Notes under the pieces: generated by a model | What the model was told of the DNA's origin: nothing | The model's database searches: none | The model's input: the letters and a program-made list of their open reading frames with translations, nothing else | Source of the DNA: Nectonema munidae | Taxonomy: Eukaryota > Nematomorpha > Nectonematoida > Nectonematidae | Reading direction: 5' to 3' | Assembly (NCBI GenBank): GCA_030549495.1 | Contig: JAUIRK010001041.1 | Span: forward strand, 744,001-808,000 | DNA length: 64,000 nt | Program-made: the position numbers and the translations under genes | In this document: positions 21,601 through 33,997 of the stretch, piece by piece | Layout: each line of letters opens with the position of its first letter | Position numbering within the stretch: the stretch's first letter is position 1

Positions 21601-22620
21601 GTATTTCTCTCGTAATTATTTTCTTAATTTATTTAATAAACCAACTTTAGGTGTTTAATTCACTCAAAATATTCATTCTACAGTAACTTATGTAACTCGA
21701 TAGGACCTCCACCTTTTTGACTACAAATTCGTTATCGGCTCGTAGTCTCTACGTCATATTATAATTTACAGTATGTAATTTTAGTATTCATTCTATGATG
21801 ATCCTTTCTTGGTAGCTCTTTTTTCATTAGAAATTTATATTCTTCAATTTGTGTTCGAAAATTTTTTTATAAGGATAAAATTACTTTTTCCTCTCTCAAA
21901 GCATTCTGATTAAAGAATCTTCTTGATGATCTTAGACTTTTTTATCAGTATCGTGTATTTTATTATCAGGCCTGAATATTTGTCAACCAATCTTATTTCA
22001 TAGGATTTTTTCTGATGAATCATTCGTGATGTTGATTGTTCAATTACAAAAAGTTGTCAACGTTCTTCATCTAAAAAATTATCTCTTTGACACAAAAGGA
22101 AAAAGATGGACAAATTCAATTTAAATTAAAAATATCTTGATAGTGACTAAATTCTCACGTATTGGCATCTGTGCCATTTTTGATAAATCTGACCTATTCT
22201 AAATTTTCAGATTTCCTACCCATCTTAGCTAAATGTTAACTGTAATCCTAGATGATAAGCTATACATTTAAATATTTTTCATTTGTAAAAGAGGAACTTC
22301 TTTTTCACTGTCAAAATCTTTTTTGAAGCATCAAATATTATATAATTAAACCACTTCCAAGTTCATTATAACTTGGTAGATCTTCCATTTAGTCAAGATA
22401 CATATTTTTTATAATTATTTGTTTTGATCACATGTTCTCTTTTCAATTAGTTTTCAACTTGGTTCCTTCTCTCATTACAAATTTTCAAAAGATTTTATAA
22501 TACGTTTTATTTTTTTTAATAAATATTTCATACTCAAGATGATTGTAAAAAGTATTATAAGCCAAAATATACAAAAAAAAAGTATATTTTTACTATGTAC
22601 CTAATATGCAGCCATTTTTT
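21601..22620. other. Spacer between two satellite arrays, no gene seen
   Basis: AT-rich, without recognisable coding or element ends. Confidence 0.4.
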
Positions 22621-22624
22621 GAAC

Positions 22625-23760
22625 ATTTTTTACAGAACTGTTTTTCAGGCATACATTACTAATTCAATTGCCACTTTGAGATATTTTTTAACCGTATTAT
22701 CCAAAATCCAGTACAGAAATAAAATAAGCATAGTCGATTTGGTATAAAACAGATATTTTATTTTTTTGAAAATATTTTTGAAGACAGTATCTAGAAGTAA
22801 ACCGCAAATCTGATTGAAGCTTTCAGGTATTTTAAAACCATAAATGCCAAACCTGAGTCCAAAAATGAAACCAGCATCTTCCATTTGGCATAAAAACACA
22901 TATTTTATTTAATCAAAAATATTTCTGCAGACATTAGACGTAAATCGAAAATTTGATTGACACTTTCATACATTTAAAACCTCTAAATGCAAAAAATGAT
23001 TTCAGAGATAAAAATTATCATGGTCGAATTGGTATAAAAACATATATTTCATGTAAAATTAGAGAGAATATTTTGGGATATATTTTTCAGACATAAAACG
23101 CAAATTTGATTGACACTAGCAGTAAAACCTCTAAATGCGAAAACTGTGTTCAGAAATGAAATCATCATGATCTATTTGCTATAAAAACAAATTTTAGAAC
23201 TAAAGGCAAATTTAATTGATACTTATATGTATTTTCAAATTCAAACTGCAAAAATTGAGTCCATAAATCAAACTAGCATGGTTGCTTTGGTATAAAAACA
23301 TATATTTAATTGTAAAATTTGAATGAATGTTTTTGGAGACAATTTTTAGAAGTAAACCGCAAATTTGATTAACACTTATAGGTATTCTCACATCCTAAAT
23401 GTAAAAAATGAGTTCAGAAATGAAAACAGCATGATTGATTTGGTATAAAAACATATATTTCAAGAGAATATTTTTGGAGACAATTTTCAGAAGTAAACCG
23501 TATACTTATAGGTATTTTCAAATCCTAAATGTAAAAAATGGGTTCAAAAATGAAAACACCATGATCGATTTGGTATAAAAATAAATATTTCATGTAAAAT
23601 GAGAGAATTAACTTTTAGAAGTAAACCGCAAATTTTGACTGGTATTTTAAAATCTCTAAATTTGAAAAATGAGTTCAGAAATGAAAACAGCATGACCGAT
23701 TTAGTATAAAAACATATATTTTATGTAAAATTTGAAGGTATATTATATTTGATATATTTT
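22625..23760. repeat. Satellite array B, about eight units of ~110-150 bp
   Basis: GATTTGGTATAAAAACATAT-type words recur at about 22733, 22880, 23024, 23168, 23278, 23430, 23560 and 23692. Each is followed by GAGACAATTTTCAGAAGTAAA, CGCAAATTTGATTGACACTT and AAAAATGAGTTCAGAAATGA. Unit length varies by deletion. It is unrelated to array A except for a shared TTGATTGACA-like word. Confidence 0.8.
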
Positions 23761-24813
23761 TGATCAATCAAAATTTTGATTGACATTTTCTAAAAAGTAA
23801 CCATGATTATTGAAAAAATTAAATTAATATTTAATAAAATTTAATAAGTTGGAGTACATCAAGGCTCAATTTTAAGTGAGCTGTTGTTTATCACTGTGTT
23901 GAATGAAATCGGTAAAGATAAAAGTAAAGCATTGCTTTATGAATTGTTATAAGCGGATGATTTGTTGGCCATCATGATAAAATCTAAGGAAGAATTGATA
24001 ACCAGAATGAACGTTTGGACAAAATTGTTGGAGTAAAAATAAATTTAAAAAAAAGACAAAAATAATGAAGGCAGAAAAAAGAAATGAATGCAAAAAAAAT
24101 ATCAGCGCTAAATTTCCATGTGGTGTGTGTGGAAAAGGTGTTACTTTGAATTCTATACTTTGCAATGTTTGTAATAAATGTGTTCATAGAAGATGTAGCA
24201 AGATTGCAAAAGATAAATCACTGAAAGATGCTGAGGCAAAAGGTTTCAGATGTAGAAGCAGTATAGAAATATCATTCAAAGAAAGAGAAAATATATGTGA
24301 AATAGAAAATCACGTATATGAGATTGCGAAGAGCTTCAATTATTTCGAAGATACGGTGAACAATAAGTAGAAGAATTAGAAACGCATGGATAAAGTTCAG
24401 GGCATTATGTGGAGTTTTAAAAGCAAAGGATATACTAGAGCATTGAAAAAGAAAGATATATAAATGTTGTGTTAGAACTGTTTTATTTTGAAGATTAGTG
24501 AAACATGGGCGATACGCAAAGCTGATGAAAAAAGAATAGTGAATACTGAGAAAAAATGCTCAGATCAATTGTAGAAAATATAGAATTGGACGAAGTAAGA
24601 TTGGATGTTGAAATTTGCGGAAATAGACTGAGACGGATGGGTCATTTGGAAAGGAAAGATGAATGGGTGAGGAAAGTAATGCACATGGATGTAGAAGGTA
24701 AAAAAAAATGCTTTTTTGATTAGAAGGTATATTTTATTTGATATATTTTTGATCAATCAAAATTTTGATTGACATTTTCTAAAAAGTAACCATGATTATT
24801 GAAAAAATTAAAT
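23734..24813. repeat. 91-bp direct repeats flanking a LINE fragment
   Basis: Positions 23734-23824 and 24723-24813 are identical except for one base. They start GAAGGTATATT and end AAAAAATTAAAT and bound the LINE fragment at 23825-24722. This looks like an exceptionally long target-site duplication. A tandem duplication of the flank is the alternative. Confidence 0.85.
23825..24722 (+). mobile_element. RTE-like LINE, 3' fragment with Cys-rich tail
   Basis: Starting mid reverse transcriptase, GVHQGSILSELLF is followed by ADDLLAIMIKSKEEL (YADD box with the Y lost) and the family's plant-homeodomain-like tail, PCGVCGKGVTLNSILCNVC and CVHRRCSKIA (24117-24210). Then comes the C-terminal RLRRMGHLERKDEWVRKVM block (24620-24680). 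It ends in an A-rich stretch at about 24699. It is 5'-truncated, as usual after incomplete target-primed reverse transcription. It carries several stops and frameshifts although its flanking repeats are almost identical. Confidence 0.75.
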
Positions 24814-25089
24814 ATATAAAGTGTTATGGGTTCCAAACTGTATATAATTATAAATTTTCAGAGTATTATATTATAGATCCTAAGTTATAAGGTTAAGTAC
24901 AGATAATGTCAAAATTTTGATGAAAAATTTTAATATTTTATTTTGATTGACAGTTTTGGACATGAAGGGGTCATTCAACTACCATGAAAATGGTTTCAAA
25001 AGATGTAGCTAGAAATTTTAGGAAAAGTCACAAAATTTGAAGGGATATGATTCAGCCAATTTTCTACAATTAATTTTTTAGTTAAGGGT

Positions 25090-26262
25090 TAAGGTTTAGA
25101 TGGGATGGCAAAGCGGTTACAGAGGCATATGGACTTATGAAGCGGATAACAGATTGCACATTTATTATCAGTTTCCAAACAGTATTCCATCTTTTTGGAT
25201 ATTTGATGGGACTTAGTAAGAAACTACAGGGAACTTAAAAGGACGTTATTCAAGCTTACAACATGGTAGAACTGGTAAAGGAAACCCTAAAATTGGCAAG
25301 AACCGATGAAGCTGATAACAATATCATATATACAAAGTCAGAAAAAATGGCAAGATTAGCTGACATTACAATAGAAATTCCTAGAAGATGTGGTAGACAA
25401 ACTCACAGAAGTAACATTGAAGCAGTAAATGCTAAAGAATATTTCAAACGTACAGTTTTTATACCGTATTTGGATAATGTTATTCAGCAAATGGATATGA
25501 GGTTTGGTAATCTTGCTAAAGCAGCTCTTCGTGGGTTTTATCTACTACCAAACAATATTAACAAAATCACAGAGGAAAGAGTCTCCTCTCTAGTTGATTT
25601 CCATAACACTGATTTACCATCCTCTTCTAGTTTTTCTCAAGAATTGGAGCTCTGGAAGAGCTTATGGTCTAACCAGGAAGACTGACCAGACACCATAACT
25701 TCAACGCTATCAGACAAAAGAACGTGTTCAACTCTATTTCCAAATGTTACAAAAATCTTACATTTTCTATAGCTGACAGCAGTTTCTTCAAGTGGAGTAG
25801 AAAGCGAAAACTCAGCTTTAAAACATATCAAAGGAGCATCGAGGAGTTCTATGGGAGAAGAAAGATTAAATACACTTCTTCTTTATGTATGCCAGGACAT
25901 CAACATTGACGTCGAATTAGTCGTTGAAATGTATGCCAGGCAGCAGCCACGAAGAATGCTTCTTATCAATCCTCTAGCAGAGAAATAACTATGCAGATTT
26001 TTTTAATTAAATATTTTTTTATGTGATTTAAGCAATAAACTACAATTCAAGACCCCTGCCTCCTTTACTTAATTACTTGTTCTGCCTAATAATGCTAATA
26101 AGATTATTTACATGTCGCTCAACTGAATGAGGCTTTGCCCCCTGGGCCCCCACCAGGGCTTTGCCCTGGACCAACTGGGGGCTTCAAGGCGGCCTTTAGA
26201 CCCCCTGTCTACTTTGTGCGCCCCTTCTAACTTCAATTCTTAGATCCGCGCCTGAATAGATT
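25090..26262 (+). mobile_element. hAT element, 3' half, P52rIPK/ZNF862-type transposase
   Basis: The transposase reads from AYGLMKRITD (25120) and FQTVFHLFGYLMGLSKKLQG, through the long open frame 25263-25685 (MARLADITIEIPR, RQTHRSN, VFIPYLDNVIQQM), to the dimerisation tail ERLNTLLLYVCQDINID and RRMLLINPLAEK ending at 25988. This is the C-terminal half of the hAT proteins annotated as '52 kDa repressor of the inhibitor of the protein kinase'. Frame breaks lie near 25230, 25685 and 25776. The element ends with a GC-rich 3' region and the terminus GATCCGCGCCTG at 26262. The N-terminal half and the left end are missing. Confidence 0.8.
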
Positions 26263-26469
26263 TGATTGAATCAAAATGTCCTGTCCATATTTGATCCATA
26301 ATCCTTTGAATTTTCCCTCCATCATATTTTTTCTCAACATTAGGCTTTCTCATAAAATTGTAAATGGGCTTACACACAGTAATGCATCTTGAAACTTCAT
26401 ATATAGAATTCAAAGCATAATCACAACAGGATGCCGGTGATTCAGGCAATGTAAAAAAGGAAGAAAATA

Positions 26470-26529
26470 ATAGGAAGTCGTGGGGGGGGGGGCACGACCC
26501 GCTGGCCCCCTTCTTGCTACGGCCCTGCA
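26470..26529. mobile_element. hAT terminal fragment with G run
   Basis: A run of about 12 G at 26480-26491, then CTTGCTACGGCCCTG ending at 26527, is the G-rich hAT end seen elsewhere (34820 has GGCTACGGCC too). The left partner was not identified. It directly abuts the SINE. Confidence 0.4.
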
Positions 26530-26665
26530 ATGGGTGGCATGGCAGGTTGGTTGAGATGATGGACTCAGCACGGAAGCCTGGGTTCGATTCATCATCGATA
26601 CCAATTTGTTCATAGTTTGACATAAGCGGTACATCAGTGCCTTGTCAATGAAAGCACACCCAGGT
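26530..26665 (+). mobile_element. tRNA-derived SINE, copy 2
   Basis: It has an A-box-like GGCATGGCAGGTTGGTTGAG and a B box GGGTTCGATTC (26580-26590) at tRNA spacing, followed by a non-tRNA body ending near AATGAAAGCACACC. The matching minus-strand copy at 5080-5213 shows this is a dispersed family. No A-tail was clearly seen. Confidence 0.85.
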
Positions 26666-27664
26666 ACCTATACTTTACTTTACAATAATATGTTTTATAA
26701 GTTTTTTAACGTCATATTGCATTTTACAAATAGCCATTTAGAATTGGAAGTGCCTTTTGGAGTTGTGCACCTCATCAGCATTATGTAAGAACTAATAAAT
26801 GGTAAAGATCTTCCATTTTAGAAGTTACCACATTGCGTAACGTTTTAATCTTCTTCTCAGTGTACAGGTAAAATGCCACATCTCAAATGAATTTATATAC
26901 TCGTTTCATTTCCCACCTCTATCGTATTTATTTATACCTATACTGAGTAATAAAATTATATGAATCTGTATGATGGCGCCATGTCAATATATACTTAAGG
27001 ATATCCTTCATAGCGTGGCATTGAAGTATAAATCTCGACTACTGTTATGAGCATCTTCTGCATTTTCTTTGATTTATTTGTATACACTTACTTCTTCTTT
27101 CATTGTTTTCAGAGTTAGACACAAGAAAACTTTATTCACAATTTTATTTTCACACTTGAAGGAACATACACGTATGTGTAGTGGAAGTTTGTGTTGTTTG
27201 TGCTCATGTTTCAAGGGAAATGAAACACTACAAAGAAACTTCAATCGAACACAATAATTTGCATGGATAGCAAGAACCAAATACAGCAGCCAACCATCTG
27301 TTCATCCTCCAAATGAATTAGAAAAAATGTAAGTCACTGAATTATAATTAATCCTATTTTATTCTCTATTCTTTTGCTTGAAATTTCATCAAAAAATGTA
27401 GAGGATTCGTCTTTTAAATTGTGCTCCTCAAAGAGTTAAGTATCCTGTTTTTGGAAAGTAATCGTCCGCTCATCTGTTTCAATGAGTTTTGATACAACTT
27501 GAAACAAACGATTTTTATTTGATGGTTCGCTGGAGTAACATAGTCTGAAAGAGTTACTTGTTTTATATTGAGCGCAAATAATGTTATTCAATTTCTCCTT
27601 GCAACATGCAAACATATCATAGTGAGTTTTGAATTTTTTTGAATTTTTACAATAATAATTTTTT
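26666..27664. other. No clear gene; possible MITE core and a short Cys-rich frame
   Basis: At 27111-27257 (plus) an open frame after a good acceptor (CATTGTTTTCAG) encodes CSGSLCCLCSCF and then stops. I do not recognise it. TAATCGTCCGCTC at 27461 with ACAAACGATT at 27504 is a decayed copy of the piggyBac-MITE hairpin. The rest is empty. Confidence 0.3.
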
Positions 27665-30600
27665 ACATAATTTCAACTGTCACCTTCCTCACTCCGCAAC
27701 ATCTTCTCAGTGCACTCACTACATTAATCATCAAAACCACATAAACTCAATCTATAAGTACACCGTATCTAACTCCACATGCTAAACTTTCTCTACATTA
27801 ACCTCAACCATTCAAGAAACGCATGGCTTAACCTCTACAATATACTAACTTCATATAAATATGATATCATTTACATAAACGAGCCATACATGCAACTTCA
27901 CGCTTCTACATGTTCCCCCACTAAACGAATACTCTCCAAGTCCTCAATTCACAACACACCTTTATATCAACACTCTGGATCCAATTACATATTTATTCTT
28001 ATTCATACTAAGCCACTACCTCTTTTATACTTCTCACTTTACTCCCCACCGTCTTCTAATATTCTATTATCAGAGAAGTTTATCAATAACTTTCACGTAA
28101 TTTCATCCATTTCACATGTAAATAAGCACGTCATCATATCAGCCGATTTAAATGCCACATCCTTTTTATGGGATACCAAATCAAACTATCGCGGGACGCA
28201 AGCTGAAAATTGTATCGCCTCAAATAACCTTATTCTTGCTGATAATAGTAAAGATCCTATTTTTATGAAGCTAAATCAAAACAAACTACACAAATCACAC
28301 ATTGACCTCACAATAACCTCATTCCACGCAATCAACCTCATCCATAACTGGCAGATATCAGACACTCCTTCCTCATCAGATCACTGTTACATTACTTTCC
28401 AATTTCACCTGCAGCCAACTCATTCAAAACATAGAAATAATTTTGCAACCACTCAAATTTTTTGGACATCATACCTTCATAAACTAGAACTCAATTTAAA
28501 CAACACCACCTTCGACACCAACTCAATCCCAAATATTGAAGCATCCGCAACATTTATCAACAAAACCATATCATCATGCATTCAAGCATCCACCCCAAAC
28601 CACCGAGAACACAAAACACATAACACATACTATTGGAACTCCCAACTCACACATCTCAAAAAGCAACTACGCAGCGCCCTAAAATCTTGAAAATCACATT
28701 CCACCGCATCCATTGTATCATACTTCATCCTTAAGCGAAAATATAAACATGAAATCAGTCAAGCCAAAAGAAAATCATGGACCAAATTCTGTAGCAAAAC
28801 TCCCTCTAACCCATGGAACTTATTGAACAAAACAAGAAATACAAAGCAAAACGCATCTTTACCTCTCCACTACTGAAACACAAACATACACATCAACCCT
28901 CACTTCCTTAACCTACTATTTTCATCCGACAATGAAAACTCAGACAACCCCTTGAACACCATTATTAGGCAAACTGTTCCTCACACAACTCACCAATATC
29001 TTTTCAGCCCATTACCAAATCTGAACTTGATCGTACAGTTCACAATATGAAATTAAAATTATCTCATAGTCTAGACCTCATCTTTCCCAAAGCACATCAA
29101 AAAATCGTACCATATCTTACAACTTCATCTCATCAATATTTACAATGCATGTCTAAAATTTAGCTTTTTTTTCCAATAGCAAGCTAGTGCTAATCCCCAA
29201 ACCCAACAGAAATATAAACGAAATTAAAAACTGGCGTCCCATCTCGATTTTACCGTCTCTTGGCAAAGTACTAGAACGAATTTTACGCAAAAGATTACTA
29301 CACCACATTTGCAGAAACAATCTCATTCATCCCAATCAATTTGCCTACCTCTCCAACAAAAATACTGAAATTGCCCTCTCACGCCTAACTCTCTTATTGG
29401 AAAACACACAAAACCATTGCAAAATCGCAACAACAACCTTTCTCGACATTGATAATGCTTTCAACTCCGCATGGCATCCCGAAATTCTATTCAACTTAAT
29501 TCAGAACAATTACCCTTTATAACTCAGCAAGTTCATTCAAAGCTATCTCAACAAACGCATACTTATCCTGCATCACAACAACAACACTTACATAAAACAA
29601 CTCTCGCTTTCTACCCCCAAGGCGGCTGCCTCTCAGACATTTCATGGCTCATCCTCATCAATCCACTCCTAGATCACATTAATTCCAACTCACACTTCAC
29701 ACAATGCTACTCTGACGATATTCTCTTCATCTTCTCCAACGCTGACCAGGAAACCAATTTGAACAGCGCTACCACCCTTTTGACGAATATAAATTCCTTA
29801 GCCTCTAAATACAAAATTCAGTTTTACCAGAGTAAACTGAACATCATATATTTCACTAGGAAAAGAATCTTACCACAACCCCTAGTCATGCCATCATCCA
29901 CACCAATCACACCAGTAACCCAAATAAAATATCTCGGAGTCATTTTTCAATCAAACCTTAAATTCTCTGCACACATCAAAAACCTACACACTAAACTCAC
30001 GCCTATCATTTTCTTCTTCAAGAAAGCTATCTCCTACAAATGGGGACTAAACCTGAAAATTTCGAAATATATTTATACATCAATTATTTTAGCCATAATT
30101 CAATACGGTATCCTCTCCTGGAGTTTCTCCCTAAAGCTGCATAATACTAGAATCATTCTTAATAAAATTCACCGTACCTGTCTCCTCACAATCACTAACG
30201 CGTATCACACCACGCCTACCTCAAAACTTGAACTTCTTACACACACTTTACCAATTCTATACAAACTACACCTAACTATAGTAACACTATACTCGAAAAC
30301 TTTCAAATCCATGCGCCCCATTCACGCTTTCACCACACTCTACTCAACTTCATCCCCTATACTCTCATTTTACGAAACCATATGTGCCAAGTACATACCA
30401 AACTTAGCTCACTATTCCATATCATCTGAAATCGATCCCATCTTTCATTTCAACCCTTCAGATGGATTACCCTACATATTAACCATATGCAAACATAAAA
30501 ACATTGCTACCAAGATAATCAAAATGCAACGCACTAATCCCCACTCATCATCATATAATCTTTTCATCTTTACTGACGGTTCCAAATCCTCTCACCATGC

Positions 30601-31665
30601 TACTGGTGCATAGGCCTTCTTCATCACCAACTCATTAACCCCCTTTTTCTCCGAAGTCCTTCACACCGACAACAACACTTCATCTTAAGAAACAGAAGCG
30701 TTAGCAATTTTAGCCACTTGCAGCCATCTATTAGACAACATCGAAACATATCGTCACAACTTTAGTCACATCAATCTTTACACAGACGCTCAAAACATCT
30801 TAACGATCTCAATCTCAATCATAAAATTTCGCAGTCATGTTACAGCATAGCCACCAAGCTCACCCTACTCGCTCAACATTTCAACATCACAATTATCTGG
30901 TCTCCCGGACATTCTACATCACCGAAAACAACATTGTGGATCAATTATCCAAAACATCAACATGGAACACAACATCAATTATTGTATCCTCTATCCCTCA
31001 TCCTGCATCAAATCTTCAACACACACATCCATCTTGAACAATTGGTCATCCCTCAGCATTTCTCCTCCTCTAATCAATTTTGCGATTAATAATAAAAGCA
31101 TTTTTCTCGCACGCAACACAATTAGATGGTTCTCTTTTCACTGCCCAACCTATGCTTACTTTTACAAGTTCAAACTACACAACAACCCACTTTGCCGTTT
31201 TGGTTGCACAGAAATAGAAACACCAATACACATCATCCTTCTATGCCCCATCTTTCAAAACAAACGAACCAAACTCAAATTCTGCCACTTATATTTCAAT
31301 GGTATCCCCAACTCCATTTATGACTTTCTATATCACCCTTCAATTCTCCAAGAACTCTCAATCCTGATAAACACAATAGAACCAATTCTTAAAGCGCACC
31401 AAAATCTTATCCCTCCATCACCCAACTCCTAATCTCATATATCACCCCTTCAATACAACACTTCTACATTTCCTTCCTTTTATTTTTGTTCCTTTAGAAC
31501 ATAACAACTAATTCGATTTTCCGTCACATAGAAACAACCAATCAAAGCCATCCAAATCATAGCAATACAGCAAGCATATCAGCCAACGCTGGAAAGTGCT
31601 TAGAGATTTCCCTCACTCACTCACTCTAATACGCTAGTATACTTATCTTAATCGCCCTGACATAC
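27665..31665 (+). mobile_element. I-group LINE, nearly full-length ORF2, G-poor coding strand
   Basis: Domains run in order on the plus strand. The AP-endonuclease domain lies in 27779-28690 (FLYINLNHSRNA start; SADLNATSFLWD; SHIDLTITS; SSSDHCYI catalytic SDH). The reverse transcriptase starts near 29187 (LIPKPNR, NWRPISILPS, FLDIDNAFNSAWH) and has YSDD in place of YADD at about 29710. A ribonuclease H begins near 30565 (LFIFTDGSK, ETEALAI, YTDAQNI). A CCHC-like knuckle, CRFGCTE-ETPIHIILLC, follows at 31195-31250. Endonuclease plus RNase H places it with the I/LOA/R1 assemblage. Breaks include a TGA at 28687-28689, a frame change near 29500 and stops near 30611 and 30688. No ORF1 is visible upstream. 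Low G on the coding strand marks the element's limits. Confidence 0.85.
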
Positions 31666-31669
31666 ATGA

Positions 31670-32790
31670 CAGAATATCCCATTGGGCAAAACTAAACTCA
31701 TAAAAATTGCTATAGCATATGATGGAGATGAATTTTGACGGTGTCATTAAAAACTAATAATTTTTTAAAAGTTGATATAATCTGAAACTTGTCATCGATT
31801 TTGTATAACTATACCTTTACCCTGGACGTCAATGGATATTTTGGACCACATAGATATATGAGGAGCCTGGTGATCTTCAGCCTTTTATAAGCTTGTTCCG
31901 CAATGAAACTCTAAAGAATTATGTGGTATCATTAAAATCCATGATTTAAAATCAACAATATTTGAGACTGAAAATCATAGATTTATTAAATTTATATGGT
32001 CAACATTGCTATCCAAAATTGAAAATAAATACCAAATGCAAAATATAAAATTTGTAATGATTTTATTCACTAGAATGTATAAATTAAAGAATAGTTATTT
32101 AACTAGGTAATGATCGTAAATTTAGTAGATTTTGAATTGATAAAAATAGAAAAGTAGTAAAATTTAATAAATTAGCATTGGATAAAAATACCGCGAAATA
32201 AAATACTTCTTTAAGAAAAGATTAGATGTCCCACTCAGGGATCTGTTTTTTATTTCCCTTCAAAATTATAAGCTAAGTTTCTAGCTAAACTTTTAGATCA
32301 GTTGATTTATTAAAATATTGGAAAAAATACGCACATTTTGTTAATATTTCTACATCTCTTTCTAAATTATATATGCATTTTTTCAATGTTTTCAATGATT
32401 TTAGCTTCATATGTTACCTTGCTCATAGATAATGCTAGCCTTCATCATTTCCATTTTGAATATGATGGGATCTATCTTGAATTTGTGTCACTAAATACTA
32501 TGTCACTAATTCACCACATGGTCTAGGGTGATTCCAGCATTGGTGGCAATTTATATCAGGATTTATTTGAATGAAATTTACATAATGAAATTAGATCGGA
32601 AAGAATCAACGTTTGACAACGACTTTTTCCTAAAGACGTTCAAAGTGAAGCCTTAATCATCGTTGTGAGATTTTCTATTTAGGTAATATTATTTTTGTAT
32701 ATTTAATCAAAATAGTATGTCTCAGTTTTTTCTTAAGTAAGCAATTATACCATTTATTTTATTTTCTAAAGCTCTTTTACAGGATATGAT
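31670..32790. other. AT-rich DNA, no gene seen
   Basis: No recognisable coding sequence or repeat ends. Confidence 0.4.
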
Positions 32791-32794
32791 CTTT

Positions 32795-32895
32795 TTTTTT
32801 TTTTTACGATTTTCAGACTTTAAATTCAATGTTAATTTTAGACCTCGTATTCCAAAACCGAGTTTTCTGAGATTGAGTTTTCCTGGCACCATTTA
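32795..32895 (-). mobile_element. Tigger/pogo-like terminal repeat, copy 1
   Basis: On the minus strand, AAAACTCGGTTTTGGAATAC followed by GGTCTA and then a diverged TTGAAT block is shared with 61455-61550 on the plus strand. The style (tandem AAAACTC-type words) is that of Tigger ends. Non-coding. Confidence 0.45.
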
Positions 32896-33995
32896 CATAT
32901 TATAATATATTATCCTGAAATATGAAGATGGAAGCTCTTATGAGGCATTTTATGTAGGGTAACTTGGTGTTAGGAAGTATTCTTAACGTTACGTGATTTA
33001 TCCGTGATTTTCCACAAACTCAGGAGGAACCGATCCTATTCGGAATATAACCGCTTTCGTGTATTCATTCTTCATTATAGGAAAAAAATTTTACCCTTAT
33101 TTTTTCTTTCTCATTCCTTTTGCATACAATTTTCTTAATATGTAATTAAAATAAGTTTTTAATTAAAGTAATCTTTTCCAAAAATTGCAACATTTTTTCT
33201 TTTTAGCTTTGATTTTCATTTTATATAAGAAGTCTTACAAGTAAAGAAAGTAAGATTACATTTTCAAGTTTCTCTTTATGGAGTTGAGTGAAAGAGTTAA
33301 TTAATTGCAAAATAAAGATGGTATAGTTATTTAGGTGGTTATAGATAATTATTATCTGCTTATTTACACTATATTCTTTAAAATAAGAAAGTTATTATTG
33401 GTTTTATCAGTCCTCTAAACCCTAAAATTTAATTTAGACTTTTAGCCAATTCTCGAAGGCTACAAAATATATCAAAGTAGAGAGTGATTTATTTTAGTTA
33501 ACAACCATAAAATTTATATAACAAAAAATAGATGATGAGGACAAAAATTTAGGCTAAATATCCTAAAAAATCAATGAAAACTTGTTTAGGAAAGTTACTC
33601 TGAATTTTACTTTTTTTTTCAGATAAAAACTTTGAAATGCGTGGTCCAAGATTGGTGAGTTTTCTATATTTTTAATTCTTAACATTTACCATTCTGAAAA
33701 AGCACTCTTCACAAAGATACATTGAAACAAATGGCATGAGATTTTGTTGATTTTTTTGGAAAGAAGGTAATATTTTTAAATTTATTGTCACTAAGAAGAA
33801 GCAATTGTTGGTATATAATTGTATCTAGTGTTGAATCGGACTTAATTGAAAAAAAATCTACATCTTTTCATTATATTTTTCAATCTTTCAATATTTAAAA
33901 AATTATCAGATTAAAATTTTAAACAATCAAATTCTTTTAATGTTTCCAACTCTTTCACAGGAAATCTAGAAAATTATTCTAGAGTGTTGAATAAT
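32896..33995. other. AT-rich DNA, no gene seen
   Basis: No coding or repeat structure was recognised. Confidence 0.4.
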
Positions 33996-33997
33996 AA

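Noticed and set aside
20218-23760. CRISPR array
   Set aside because: Unit lengths are 110-170 bp with no unique spacers between short repeats, in a eukaryotic setting; these are satellites.
27111-27330. Cys-rich plus-strand frame with good splice-like edges
   Set aside because: It stops before the donor and has no family resemblance; probably chance.
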